Source: Candidatus Zixiibacteriota bacterium
Lineage (GTDB): Bacteria > Zixibacteria > MSB-5A5 > GN15 > FEB-12
Direction of reading: 5' to 3'
NCBI GenBank assembly: GCA_040753875.1
Contig: JBFMDV010000013.1
Span: 1-64,000, forward strand
Length of the DNA: 64,000 bases
Shown: positions 1 through 9,911 of the stretch, one piece after another
Layout: each line of letters opens with the position of its first letter
Numbering within the stretch: position 1 is the first letter of the stretch
Notes under the pieces: generated by a model
The model's database searches: none
What the model saw: the letters and a program-made list of their open reading frames with translations, nothing else
What the model was told of the DNA's origin: nothing
Position numbers and translations under genes: made by a program

Positions 1-824
1 CGGACGAGCCCTGCGAGCGGAGCCCGCGACGGTTCTTCGCCAACGCGAAGGACAATACCTGAGCGGCGCTCAGGGCTGCGGCGGGGCACTCTAACCTGAT
101 CGGAGACACCCGAGAGGTTTTTCGGCAATGGTCGCCAGATGACCGTTCCCTCCATGGCGGGTTCGGGCTGCAGAGACAACCACTCTTACAAACGAGGAGA
201 ACATCAATAATCAGTGGAAGAACGGTAGTGAAAGTGCGGAGAGTGGATGAGCGCGATGGCGGTAGACGGGCAGCCAATCTGATCGAACAACAGGTGTGCA
301 ACGGGTCACATGGCCAAAAGCCGAGGCCAAAAAAAAACGCCCCGCGCCGGGGGGGAGGGGGAACGGCACAGGGCGAAGTAGGCGGCACTGATGCGAAGCA
401 TGGCTAGCAAGGCAGGCCGCCATTTGTTACAACCGAACCGGTCCACTTTGGTTTCCTAAAAAACCGGTTGCCGGTCGATTTCTTTTTCTTTACTCAAAGA
501 ACCAAACTGCCGACCGAACGCCCCAAATCGGCGGCAGTATTCGTAATCAATGTGAGAGTCGAAAATAGTCAAGACCTTTTAGAGAACAGAGTTTGTGTCG
601 CTCGATTCGCCCCCATAACTCATTGATAGACAGGTTCTTTCTTGTTTCGAAGCTTCCTCGAAGCGGGGCGGATCAGCGACTCAAATGGTCAACCGTTTTG
701 AGCGTAAACGGCGTCGATATTTGGTTCTTCTCGAGTAGTGTATTGTAAGTATAATATACGCATGAGATTAGAACGGGATCATCGCCTAAATGGACCACCG
801 GTCTCTGCCGATATAGAGTAGAGT
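1..824. other. Long intergenic stretch, no gene recognised
   Basis: No reading frame here has a convincing start, ribosome site or family signature; the two short minus-strand frames at 211-423 and 673-861 are compositionally odd and unsupported. The stretch holds a 7-bp inverted repeat (CCTGAGC/GCTCAGG, 58-74), a terminator-like element on the minus strand (329-352), and an AT-richer block with nested inverted repeats (about 470-530). It is probably the downstream flank of a gene lying left of the window, or it may encode a small RNA. Confidence 0.5.
329..352 (-). terminator. Possible rho-independent terminator, minus strand
   Basis: Read on the minus strand, CCCC-GGCGC-GGGG is followed by CG and then nine T residues. 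This has the form of an intrinsic terminator, but the stem is only four perfect pairs plus GC-rich flanks, and no minus-strand gene is recognised upstream of it (positions 353-824). It could end a small RNA, or simply be a low-complexity tract. Confidence 0.3.
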
Positions 825-1625
825 ATGCTCTCTGTAACTCAGAAGATATTGCGAATCTCACTTGGCGGTGTTATCAGCACGGCGCTGCTGCTGCTTTGGA
901 GCTGCAATACACCCCCTACCGGTAAAGGGACCGACCAGCAGTACGCGGTCGGCGGTTCGCTGGTTATCAACCTGGACCACGACTCGACGGTCACCGCGGT
1001 GCAGTTTCTCCGCGACCTCGCTGTTGCCAAGAACGCTGATATTCGGCTTGGTACCCGCACCCTTGCGTTCAATAATCAGGCGTATCCGCTTGATTCGGTG
1101 TATTCGCGGATGGTGGATTCTGTCACTGATTACTCGGTCGGAACGCGGTATCTTCGCGTGGCCGACTCGACAGTCTTCGTCGACAGCGCTATCACCACCT
1201 CTCCGGGGACGCTGTCCATACTGACTGTAACACCGGCCAACCGTCTGATTCAGGGGAATGGGCAGGCCTCGCTCACCTGGACAACGTCATCGGGCGCGCA
1301 GGGGTATGTACTGGCGGCTGTTCAGAAGAAAGATGCTTACAGCGGTCCTGCGTACAGCGCATACAATACGTCGATGGCTACGGCGGGTACTTTCCCTCCG
1401 GATGCATTCTCGCTCAGCGTCGGCGACGCCCCGGACACCGGGTGGTATTATCTGTATGTCTATTCGTATACCGGTTCACCCAATAAATCGCTCGCCGACC
1501 TGTCGTTGCCCGCGCCGCTGCCGACTCAACTGGCGAACAACATCAATCACACCGAACTGGCAGGGAGTTTTGGCACGGTAGTAGTGTCCGCTCACGACTC
1601 AGTACATGTCGTGTTCCAGCCGTAG
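825..1625 (+). CDS. Hypothetical lipoprotein
   Basis: A 266-residue protein of unknown function. The N-terminus is a lipoprotein signal peptide: basic residues, a hydrophobic run at about 13-24, and the lipobox LLWSC with the acylated Cys near residue 27. This predicts a protein anchored in a membrane and facing the periplasm or cell surface. The mature part is rich in Ser, Thr, Asp and Val, as in beta-sheet extracytoplasmic domains; residues about 125-235 look like a single Ig/FN3-like fold, which is a guess from texture. A TATAGA box lies seven bases before the ATG and there is no Shine-Dalgarno sequence. The following gene is convergent. No enzymatic motif is visible. Confidence 0.75.
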   Translation: MLSVTQKILRISLGGVISTALLLLWSCNTPPTGKGTDQQYAVGGSLVINLDHDSTVTAVQFLRDLAVAKNADIRLGTRTLAFNNQAYPLDSVYSRMVDSVTDYSVGTRYLRVADSTVFVDSAITTSPGTLSILTVTPANRLIQGNGQASLTWTTSSGAQGYVLAAVQKKDAYSGPAYSAYNTSMATAGTFPPDAFSLSVGDAPDTGWYYLYVYSYTGSPNKSLADLSLPAPLPTQLANNINHTELAGSFGTVVVSAHDSVHVVFQP

Positions 1626-1670
1626 TTATCCAGTTTCCCGGACAATTGCAGGAGCCAAGCTGCTCCGTTC

Positions 1671-1702
1671 GAGATTGCTTCGGCAAAACGCCTCGCAATG
1701 AC
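1671..1702 (+). repeat. GAGATTGCTTCG palindromic repeat, copy 1
   Basis: A 32-bp imperfect palindrome beginning GAGATTGCTTCG and ending CGCCTCGCAATGAC. Its arms are complementary (ATTGC/GCAAT), so it can fold as a hairpin. It sits between two convergent genes. The same element recurs five more times in this window, always between genes. Confidence 0.85.
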
Positions 1703-1736
1703 TGGCACGGTGACTTGTGTTGCGAGACAGCACTTA

Positions 1737-2075
1737 TCAGTACAGTCGTCCGCCAATCTCCGCTGCGTCGACCGGGCTGACCAGCACGATCCCGCCACCT
1801 GTGCGCGGGACACCGAGCAGCAGGACCTCTGACATAAACCCGCCGATGTTCTTCGGCTCGAAATTCACTACAGCTAAGCACTGTTTGCCGAGCAGTTGCT
1901 CGGAAGTGTAGTCTTGTTTGAACCGGGCTGAGGTTTGTTTGATGCCGAGCTCGGGACCGAAATCGATCTTCAGTTTGTACGCCGGCACCCGCGCCCGTTC
2001 GAAATCGGTTACCTCGACTATCACGCCGACGCGGATATCGACCTTTTCGAAGTCGGAGAAAGAGATAGTGTACAT
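1737..2075 (-). CDS. csaA: CsaA-like tRNA-binding domain protein
   Basis: A 112-residue stand-alone tRNA-binding (EMAP/Trbp111-type OB-fold) protein matching the usual length of CsaA, which binds tRNA and was described as a chaperone-like factor in Bacillus. The N-terminal FEKVDIRVGVI and the central KQTSARF and NFEPKNIGGFMSEVLLLG segments are typical of the family. It starts six bases after the stop of the minus-strand nitroreductase gene at 2082-2636, so the two are probably cotranscribed. The protein should be cytoplasmic and homodimeric, which is family knowledge. Confidence 0.88.
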   Translation of the reverse strand: MYTISFSDFEKVDIRVGVIVEVTDFERARVPAYKLKIDFGPELGIKQTSARFKQDYTSEQLLGKQCLAVVNFEPKNIGGFMSEVLLLGVPRTGGGIVLVSPVDAAEIGGRLY

Positions 2076-2081
2076 AGGCGG

Positions 2082-2636
2082 TCAAAACTCGAACCGGTCG
2101 AGACTAATAATCTCACTCAGTTCTTTGCGGGTTCGTGGAGCCTCGTCCTTTGCGCGCGTGCGCTCATCGAGCGACTCGATCGGCCCTTTGTACCCCAACG
2201 CGATCACACACAGGACATGGTAGTCATCGGGGATGGCCAATGCCTCTTTCACCTTCTTGGCATCGTAGCCGGCCATCGGATGCGCCAGCAAGTCCATGTC
2301 GGTAGCGCCCAGCAACAGCGACATCACCGCCAGACCGGTGTTGAACGAGTAATACTGTACCGGATCATCGTCGCGAACACCGTCGTCGGATGGACGAGAG
2401 CAAACAGCGATCAAAATCGGCGCCGCGGCCGCCCATTGATTACCGCGAGCGAGCGCTTTCATGAACCGCTCTTTTTGCGACGGCTCCGACACGAAGATGA
2501 ATCGCCACGGTTGGCTGTTGCTGCCGGAAGGGGACCACTGGATTATTTCATACAGCCGATCCAGTTTGTCCTGCGGCAGCGGGTCCGGCAGATAGGACCG
2601 TTTGCTCTGGCGGCGGAAGAAGATCGAGTCATCCAT
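2082..2636 (-). CDS. Nitroreductase family protein
   Basis: A 184-residue FMN-dependent oxidoreductase of the nitroreductase fold. The N-terminal RRQSKRSYLPDPLP carries the basic residues that contact the FMN phosphate, followed by IIQWSPSGSNSQPWRF, the SxxNxQPW signature of the family. The C-terminal part (ALGYKG) is also typical. The length is normal. Members reduce nitroaromatics, quinones or flavins with NAD(P)H; the physiological substrate cannot be told from sequence. It is the first gene of a probable two-gene unit with the csaA-like gene. Confidence 0.88.
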   Translation of the reverse strand: MDDSIFFRRQSKRSYLPDPLPQDKLDRLYEIIQWSPSGSNSQPWRFIFVSEPSQKERFMKALARGNQWAAAAPILIAVCSRPSDDGVRDDDPVQYYSFNTGLAVMSLLLGATDMDLLAHPMAGYDAKKVKEALAIPDDYHVLCVIALGYKGPIESLDERTRAKDEAPRTRKELSEIISLDRFEF

Positions 2637-2670
2637 GAGTCACCTCCATGTTGTGTCCAATGCACCCTAA

Positions 2671-2716
2671 GAGATTGCTTCGTCGTCACGCTCGACGCGT
2701 GACGCCTCGCAATGAC
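2671..2716 (+). repeat. GAGATTGCTTCG palindromic repeat, copy 2
   Basis: A 46-bp version of the element with a longer centre (CGTCGTCACGCTCGACGCGTGACG), which is itself an inverted repeat. The ends GAGATTGCTTCG and CGCCTCGCAATGAC match copy 1. Confidence 0.85.
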
Positions 2717-2785
2717 GTTCGGGGTGCGGCACCGCTCGGCGCGGGCGCGTTCTATATTCCCGCTTTCGCGGGAATGACACTGCGG

Positions 2786-2833
2786 GTGTCAGTTCACACC
2801 GTCTGTCTGTCGACAGACGGCAGGAACTGACAC
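2786..2833. repeat. 48-bp cruciform palindrome
   Basis: Outer arms GTGTCAGTTC and GAACTGACAC are perfect complements, and inner arms CCGTCTGTC and GACAGACGG (2799 onward) are also perfect. It lies directly after another hairpin, TTCCCGC-TTTC-GCGGGAA (2757-2774). There is no T-run, so it is not a classical terminator; it may be a REP-type element or an RNA-stabilising hairpin. Confidence 0.7.
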
Positions 2834-2880
2834 AACGGTCTCCGCCCCCTCGTCTTCGCTCGGGGCAGCGCCTTCGGGCA

Positions 2881-2901
2881 CCTTCTCCCGAAGGGAGAAG
2901 G
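2881..2901. repeat. CCTTCTCCC hairpin repeat
   Basis: A perfect 9-bp inverted repeat with a GAA loop. A closely similar hairpin (CCTCTCCCC-AAA-GGGGAGAGG), preceded by similar CCCCTC...CTTCGC text, occurs at 50291-50311, so this is probably a second dispersed repeat family. Confidence 0.65.
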
Positions 2902-2963
2902 ATTCGTGTCAGGCGGCGCTGTTAGCCGCGTCGTCGTCGCTTTGCGTCTCGCACTGCAACAGA

Positions 2964-3899
2964 TCAAGCGTTAACGGCAACTTTCACTCGGTAATCACTC
3001 ATCGCGAGCAATGTCTGCTGGCGTGCCCGAACCAGCGATTCCGTCATAACAAAATCCGGGCCGACATATTCAATCATGATCGATGACGTACACGACGCGA
3101 AGCAGCCGGCCTTCCGCAGATCGCCGCCGGTTTTCAGATACTCGAATGTAAATCCGGCCATGTAGGTATCGCCGGCGCCGGTGGCATCGATTAGATCGAC
3201 ATCATACGGCGGGATATCAATAAACGTCGTGCCGTCGTAGATAACCGAACCAAGCTCGGCGAGCGTCACGATCACGAGTTTCGGCCCCCAAGACTTGATC
3301 CGGCGGGCTGCTTCGTACGGGTTCTCGCGGCAGTCGATACCGGTCAGAATCTTCCCCTCAAGTTCGTTCGGTTTGACGATATCGAACAACCCGAGTATCT
3401 GCTCGATCCCCGGTTTCTTCTCGTGGAAGATGCGGCCATCTGGGCCAACACCCCTAATCAGGCCTTGAGGGTCGCAAAAGAACAGACCGCGGAAACGGCG
3501 GCTGATCTCGCGGATATTGTCGAATGACACCTCGCCAAGAATCGGGCCTATCAGAACAGCTTGCGAATCCGTGTACATTGAGGGCGTAAGACCGGCAATA
3601 TTGTCCGCTTTGCCGAGCAGATCGAGCGTGCGGTTGCCGAAGGCGTCGTAGTAGATGAGCGAAAAGCCACCGGTGCCGCTTGACGGTGTAATGACAGGTT
3701 CGATATTGAATCGATGGAGGTCGTGAATGAACTGCTGCTTGAAACCATCCCCAACCGCGCCGACCAGTCGCACCTTTTCACCCAGTTTGCTCAGCGCCAG
3801 CGCGGCGTTGGTGGAGCAGCCGGAGAGAATCCGCTCCTTGGTGTCAACGCGGGGGGTTTTGATATAATCGTATACGGGATTGCCGATAGCCGTGATCAC
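2964..3899 (-). CDS. PfkB-family carbohydrate/nucleoside kinase
   Basis: A 311-residue ribokinase-fold kinase starting at a GTG. The N-terminal part has the family pattern for sugar binding (SGCSTNAALALSKLG, then VGAVGDG), and the C-terminal DATGAGDTYMAGF is the PfkB signature, containing the catalytic Asp and the anion hole. The length is normal. Substrates in the family include ribose, adenosine, fructose and 2-keto-3-deoxygluconate; the overall look is closest to adenosine-kinase-like members, but this is not decisive. It lies 53 bp after the CDP-alcohol phosphatidyltransferase gene on the same strand and may be cotranscribed with it. Confidence 0.85.
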   Translation of the reverse strand: MITAIGNPVYDYIKTPRVDTKERILSGCSTNAALALSKLGEKVRLVGAVGDGFKQQFIHDLHRFNIEPVITPSSGTGGFSLIYYDAFGNRTLDLLGKADNIAGLTPSMYTDSQAVLIGPILGEVSFDNIREISRRFRGLFFCDPQGLIRGVGPDGRIFHEKKPGIEQILGLFDIVKPNELEGKILTGIDCRENPYEAARRIKSWGPKLVIVTLAELGSVIYDGTTFIDIPPYDVDLIDATGAGDTYMAGFTFEYLKTGGDLRKAGCFASCTSSIMIEYVGPDFVMTESLVRARQQTLLAMSDYRVKVAVNA

Positions 3900-3952
3900 A
3901 GGTAGAAGCTGCTCCTTGTCAATTAGTCAGAGAAACGGTTCTGTTGCTTTGC

Positions 3953-4636
3953 TCAGACATGCCGTTTGTTGCCGAGCAGTTTGCGGGCGTAGATGAGGCG
4001 CTGGACGGCGGTGATAAGCGATGTGAGGCCGACGATAATCAGTGCGAACTCCAGCCATCGGCCGCGGGGCCAACTGCCACCGGGGAGATAGATTTCGATA
4101 ATCGCGCCAGCCATGATGAGCAGGAATTTTTCCATCCGCCCCATGATCCCGACTGCGCAGTTTTCGATTTTCCCCATCGATTCGGCCGCCGCACGCGTGT
4201 AGCTGGCGATCAGCATGGCGAACAGTGCGAACAGACCCCATCCGGGATGGGTGACCTTCGACATGGTGATTCCGGCCAGAATGAAGAACTCGCCATAGCG
4301 GTCCGAGACGTGATCGAGTATGCCGCCGAACACTGTCCCCATGTTGCCGGCACGGGCGGTGGAACCATCGAGCATGTCGGTGAACGCGGTCATGAGCATC
4401 CAGAACACGCCCCAGCCCATTTGGGCTTTCCAGAAATAGATGCCAGAAATGAAGGCGCACACGAGCGACGCCGCAGTCAGCATGTTGGGGGTGAGTCCCA
4501 TTTTGAGGCAGATGTGCCCCAGCCCCAGCGACCACCTTTCGTACCACTGGCGTTTGCGCTGGTTGATTGTCAGTGGCGGCTCGTTCTGGACAGTCCTCAC
4601 GGGGCGGAATATAGGTCCACACAAGGCCGCCGTCAA
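3953..4636 (-). CDS. CDP-alcohol phosphatidyltransferase family protein
   Basis: An integral membrane enzyme of up to 227 residues. It carries the catalytic motif of the family, D-G-x-x-A-R-x8-G-x3-D-x3-D, seen as DGSTARAGNMGTVFGGILDH followed by VSD. Several hydrophobic segments surround it. Such enzymes transfer a phosphatidyl or related group from a CDP-alcohol to an acceptor such as inositol phosphate, glycerol phosphate or serine; the acceptor cannot be predicted here. The ATG at 4636 gives an unusual Cys/Pro-rich leader, so translation may begin at an internal GTG near VRTVQNEPP. The neighbouring PfkB kinase could supply a phosphorylated alcohol, which is speculation. Confidence 0.8.
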   Translation of the reverse strand: MTAALCGPIFRPVRTVQNEPPLTINQRKRQWYERWSLGLGHICLKMGLTPNMLTAASLVCAFISGIYFWKAQMGWGVFWMLMTAFTDMLDGSTARAGNMGTVFGGILDHVSDRYGEFFILAGITMSKVTHPGWGLFALFAMLIASYTRAAAESMGKIENCAVGIMGRMEKFLLIMAGAIIEIYLPGGSWPRGRWLEFALIIVGLTSLITAVQRLIYARKLLGNKRHV

Positions 4637-4771
4637 CTGGCGTACGTAGACACTTCCGGTCGTCGCCCTGAGCGTAGTCGAAGGGCGTGCATGGCCAGTG
4701 TGCCAATGGTGGCACGGTTCGTGGTTCGACTCCGCTCACCACGACGCTGTGCGCCACCTGTGCAATACTGA

Positions 4772-4789
4772 CCCGCCCCAAGGGGCGGG
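4772..4789. repeat. CCCGCCCC/GGGGCGGG hairpin
   Basis: A perfect 8-bp inverted repeat with an AA loop, followed by a second GGGTACCCC palindrome. There is no T-run on either strand, so a terminator role is doubtful. Confidence 0.6.
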
Positions 4790-4858
4790 GTACCCCACCG
4801 TAGCCTGCCTGGGAGTAGATGAAGGCTTGCGGTGGGTTTCGTGTTCGAGGTTCGACTC

Positions 4859-4877
4859 GGCTCGTGTGACCCGACCG
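4859..4877 (+). repeat. 19-bp sequence repeated inverted at 20573
   Basis: GGCTCGTGTGACCCGACCG is the exact reverse complement of positions 20573-20591. A 19-base perfect match between two spacers 15.7 kb apart is far beyond chance and indicates a dispersed repeat. Confidence 0.8.
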
Positions 4878-4998
4878 ATTGCGCACCGTTATGATTTCCG
4901 GCAGTTCACACTCGCCCTCGACACTATGTACAGCTATGTAGGGGCTGGATTCGCGATTGTCTCGGGCGAGCAAGAACTGCCGGGACGGGTAAGACCAA

Positions 4999-5030
4999 GT
5001 CATTGCGAGGCGCTTCGCCGACGCAATCTC
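4999..5030 (-). repeat. GAGATTGCTTCG palindromic repeat, copy 3
   Basis: A 32-bp copy in the opposite orientation: it begins GTCATTGCGAGGCGCTTCG and ends GCAATCTC. It faces copy 4 across 23 bp, so the pair could form one large hairpin. Confidence 0.85.
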
Positions 5031-5053
5031 AACTGCTGCCGTGGAAGGAATCC

Positions 5054-5095
5054 GAGATTGCTTCGCCGCCGCGAAGCGCGTCGTCTCGCAATGAC
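5054..5095 (+). repeat. GAGATTGCTTCG palindromic repeat, copy 4
   Basis: A 42-bp copy, GAGATTGCTTCGCCGCCGCG through CTCGCAATGAC, in forward orientation. It ends four bases before the stop codon of the DUF4440 gene. Confidence 0.85.
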
Positions 5096-5099
5096 TGAC

Positions 5100-5519
5100 T
5101 TACGAGTGCGAGGGCATAGCGGTTGGTGTCCCCTGGTGGAACAGCATCCGCCATGAGCCGTCGGCGAGCTTCCAGATGGAACTGCGTAGCGAGTGCTTCG
5201 GCTGACCGTCTTTTACAGAGATCACGACAGCATGGTAGGTCGCCAGCACGATATCGGGTGCCAGTTGGCAAACGGCGAAATCCGTTATCGAAATATCAAC
5301 CGGCGGCTCCTGTGCGAGTTCCTCGATAATCCGCCGCTTGTCGCATATCGTTCCCGATGCCCCGAACTCGATGAAATCGTCGGCGAGAAGTTTGTTCAGT
5401 TCTTCAGATGAACGTCTGATGTCGGGTTGAAGGAGGCGTTGTTCGAGAGAGTAGAGAAGTTGGTGGATGGGGTTATCAGGTTTCATTTGTTGCATGCGTT
5501 GGACATCAGTTATCGGCAA
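5100..5519 (-). CDS. DUF4440 (SnoaL/NTF2-like) protein
   Basis: A 139-residue protein (128 residues if the ATG at 5486 is used) of the DUF4440 family within the NTF2-like superfamily. LYSLEQRLLQPDIRRSSEEL, LLADDFIEFGASG, and the C-terminal WRMLFHQGTP are typical. The fold is a small cone-shaped alpha+beta barrel; the family includes isomerase-like and purely binding proteins, and no function can be given for this one. The gene is isolated on its strand, between repeat-rich spacers. Confidence 0.8.
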   Translation of the reverse strand: MPITDVQRMQQMKPDNPIHQLLYSLEQRLLQPDIRRSSEELNKLLADDFIEFGASGTICDKRRIIEELAQEPPVDISITDFAVCQLAPDIVLATYHAVVISVKDGQPKHSLRSSIWKLADGSWRMLFHQGTPTAMPSHS

Positions 5520-5683
5520 TTTCGGAATTCATCACCCGTTGGGTGCGCTACGGGGCTTCCGCCAATTCGCTAATCGGTCGATCGGTGTTCTCTTCTCGAT
5601 GTTCCATAACTTGCCTCGGCTTAGTATATCACCAGACTGCAAATTCAAGCAACTTGTTTCGCCCCCACTCACCCACTACCGCA

Positions 5684-7791
<2,108 letters not shown>

Positions 7792-7795
7792 TTCG

Positions 7796-8065
7796 ATGGT
7801 GAAACAGACAACCAAGATTGTGAATAAATTGGGGCTTCACGCCCGTCCTGCGGCGATGGTGGTGACGACTGCCTCGCGGTTTGCCTCCGAGGTGTATATC
7901 ACCAAAGACGACCTCCGGGTGAACGGCAAGTCCATCATGGGGGTGATGATGCTGGCAGCCGAAATGGGGTCGGACCTGACAATTGAGGCAAATGGGGAGG
8001 ACGAAAACCAGGCGCTGGCGGAGATTCTGAAAGTCATCGCATCCGGGTTCGGCGAAAACGGCTGA
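7796..8065 (+). CDS. ptsH: Phosphocarrier protein HPr
   Basis: An 89-residue HPr of the PEP-dependent phosphotransferase system. The phosphorylated His is exactly at residue 15 (KLGLHARPAAM). The regulatory serine is at residue 46 within GKSIMGVMML, which is the sequence that HPr kinase/phosphorylase recognises in Gram-positive and many other bacteria. The gene starts four bases after the dprA stop and lies just before ptsI, so HPr and EI form a pair. No sugar permease (EII) and no hprK are in the window, so the pair could serve distant permeases or a purely regulatory PTS. Confidence 0.95.
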   Translation: MVKQTTKIVNKLGLHARPAAMVVTTASRFASEVYITKDDLRVNGKSIMGVMMLAAEMGSDLTIEANGEDENQALAEILKVIASGFGENG

Positions 8066-8139
8066 CATTTGGCTTGCCTGCCGCTTGAGCATTCCCTTAC
8101 TTTCCTTTCGATCTAACGAAGTGCTTGTAAGGTAGCAGG

Positions 8140-9897
8140 ATGCGAACTGGTCGTCGCACATTCAAGGGGCAGCCGATATCGCCCGGTATTGCCATGGGAC
8201 GCACCCGGGTGATCCTTCCGGGGGATATCAAGATAGCCGAAGTGGTGGTAGCGCCATCGCGGGTCAACGATGAGATCGAGGCGCTGGAGCGGGCAGTCGC
8301 AGCTGCTCTGGAAGAACTTCGGGCGATCCGTACGACTGCCGGGAAGAAAGTCGCCGGACCGGTCGCGAAAATATTCGATGCCCAGGTGTTGATCGCGGGG
8401 GATTACGAGTTTCTCAAACAGGTCAAAGAACAGATCACATCGCAGCGACGGAACGCCGGTTTTGTGTACAACTCGCTGGTAGAACGGACCACGGTTCCGC
8501 TCCGGATGTCGCGGGATCCCTACATGCAGCAGATGGCGCTCGATATCGAGGCGGTTTCGCGGAAAGTGCTGTCGCACCTGCAGGGTTCGGGCGAACTTTC
8601 ACAGGCCAATTTCCAGCCGGACACGGTCCTGGTCGGTAAGATGTTCACCCCCGGCGATGTCCTCAGTTATCGCCATCGGAAGGCGGTCGGTTTTCTGGTG
8701 GGCGAGGGGGGACGCAACTCGCACATGGCGCTGATCGCGCGGTCGCTCATGGTGCCTGCCGTGGTGGTGGAAGATATCTGGACACAGGCATGCGATGACT
8801 GCCCGATCATTATCGACGGCAACACGGGTGTGGTAATCGCTCATCCGACAGAGGCTGAGTGGACCGAGTATCAGAAGCTTCGCAAACGCCAAGGTCCGGC
8901 GACTATATTACGCATCAAGAAACTTTCGACCATACCGCCCAAGACGAAAGACGGCAAGCCATTCAAAATAGCGGCCAATTTGGAGCTTCCGGGCCCGATG
9001 GACGAGATCCTGGCCGAGCAACGATTTCCGGTGGGTCTGTACCGGACGGAGTTCATGTACCTCGAGGCCGGGACGTTTCCCGACGAAGAGGCCCAGTACC
9101 AGCATTATGCCGCAATAGCAGAGACGTTCGCGCATTCCGAGGTGATTCTTCGCACGTTTGATATCGGCTCGGACAAGATGCATCCGTCCGGCCAGATGCC
9201 GCATGAGGATAACCCGGCGCTGGGGTTCCGCGGGATCCGCCCCATGCTCGCCATGCCGGAAGTGTTCAAAGATCAGCTCCGGGCGATGCTTCGTGCCTCC
9301 GTGCGAAAGAATCTCAAGATCATGCTTCCCATGGTGTCTGACCTGGCAGAATTCGAAAAGGCACGCAAACTGCTTGGACAGGTAATGCTGGAGCTCAGGC
9401 GCGACCGGATACCCTTTGACGAAAATATCCAACTCGGCATCATGGTGGAGGTCCCCTCGGCGGCGCTGACCGCCGATTGCCTGGCGGAGAAGGTCGATTT
9501 CATGTCGATCGGGACCAACGACCTCACACAATACACGTTGTCGGCCGACCGGAGCAATGGCCGAGTGGCCGATATCTACAGTCCATACCACCCCTCGGTG
9601 CTTCATTTGATCAAGCTGACGGTTGATGCTTGTAAAAAGCGAAGGAAACCGGTATCTATATGTGGGGAGGTGGCCGGGGACCAGTTGGCGCTGCCGCTCT
9701 TTATGGGGATGGGAGTGGACCAGTTGTCCATGAGCCCGGTGAAGATCTTTGATATGTGCCGGCTGGTAAAGCAGTTGGACTCGGAATTGGTCCGGCTGCT
9801 GGTCGGCTCAGTGATGAGCAGCAGTTCGGTGGCAGCGGTGACCCGGAAGCTCCAGAGTTTCCGGGATGCGTTGGAACAAAAACAACCTTTTAGATAA
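8140..9897 (+). CDS. ptsI: PTS enzyme I
   Basis: A 585-residue phosphoenolpyruvate-protein phosphotransferase that starts the PTS phosphate relay by phosphorylating HPr. The N-terminal part is the HPr-binding domain; the phosphohistidine is His195 in GGRNSHMALIAR. The C-terminal TIM barrel has the PEP-binding signature, including GLYRTEFMYL, DIGSDK, GTNDLTQYTLSADR and the active-site Cys508 in SICGEVAGD. The length is normal. It follows ptsH after 74 bp and precedes a PGI/PMI gene, a layout suggesting one operon for entry of hexoses into metabolism. Confidence 0.95.
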   Translation: MRTGRRTFKGQPISPGIAMGRTRVILPGDIKIAEVVVAPSRVNDEIEALERAVAAALEELRAIRTTAGKKVAGPVAKIFDAQVLIAGDYEFLKQVKEQITSQRRNAGFVYNSLVERTTVPLRMSRDPYMQQMALDIEAVSRKVLSHLQGSGELSQANFQPDTVLVGKMFTPGDVLSYRHRKAVGFLVGEGGRNSHMALIARSLMVPAVVVEDIWTQACDDCPIIIDGNTGVVIAHPTEAEWTEYQKLRKRQGPATILRIKKLSTIPPKTKDGKPFKIAANLELPGPMDEILAEQRFPVGLYRTEFMYLEAGTFPDEEAQYQHYAAIAETFAHSEVILRTFDIGSDKMHPSGQMPHEDNPALGFRGIRPMLAMPEVFKDQLRAMLRASVRKNLKIMLPMVSDLAEFEKARKLLGQVMLELRRDRIPFDENIQLGIMVEVPSAALTADCLAEKVDFMSIGTNDLTQYTLSADRSNGRVADIYSPYHPSVLHLIKLTVDACKKRRKPVSICGEVAGDQLALPLFMGMGVDQLSMSPVKIFDMCRLVKQLDSELVRLLVGSVMSSSSVAAVTRKLQSFRDALEQKQPFR

Positions 9898-9911
9898 CAG
9901 GAAACAGAGCC

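Larger units (their letters stand above)
2637..2963. other. Intergenic spacer filled with palindromic repeats
   Basis: This 327-bp spacer between two minus-strand genes holds no gene. It contains one copy of the GAGATTGCTTCG repeat followed by a run of perfect inverted repeats: TTCCCGC/GCGGGAA (2757-2774), a 48-bp cruciform with nested arms GTGTCAGTTC/GAACTGACAC (2786-2833), and CCTTCTCCC/GGGAGAAGG (2881-2901). It reads as a nest of repetitive extragenic palindromes. Confidence 0.8.
4637..5099. other. Intergenic spacer with several palindromic repeats
   Basis: No gene is supported in this 463-bp spacer. It contains CGCCCT/AGGGCG around AGCGTAGTCGA (4664-4687), the perfect hairpin CCCGCCCC-AA-GGGGCGGG (4772-4789), a 19-bp sequence also found inverted at 20573-20591, and two oppositely oriented copies of the GAGATTGCTTCG element. 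Together these make it one of the most repeat-dense spacers here. Confidence 0.75.

Noticed and set aside
1-120. The 3' end of RNase P RNA, SRP RNA or tmRNA at the left edge
   Set aside because: The GC-rich hairpins suggested it, but signature sequences (GGAAGCAG of SRP RNA, the TTCGA loop of tmRNA, the ACAGAA end of RNase P RNA) are missing.
3927-5003. A 358-codon frame over the CDP-alcohol phosphatidyltransferase gene
   Set aside because: It overlaps the real gene in another frame and runs into repeat-rich spacer; composition is Arg/His/Pro-rich as in shadow frames.
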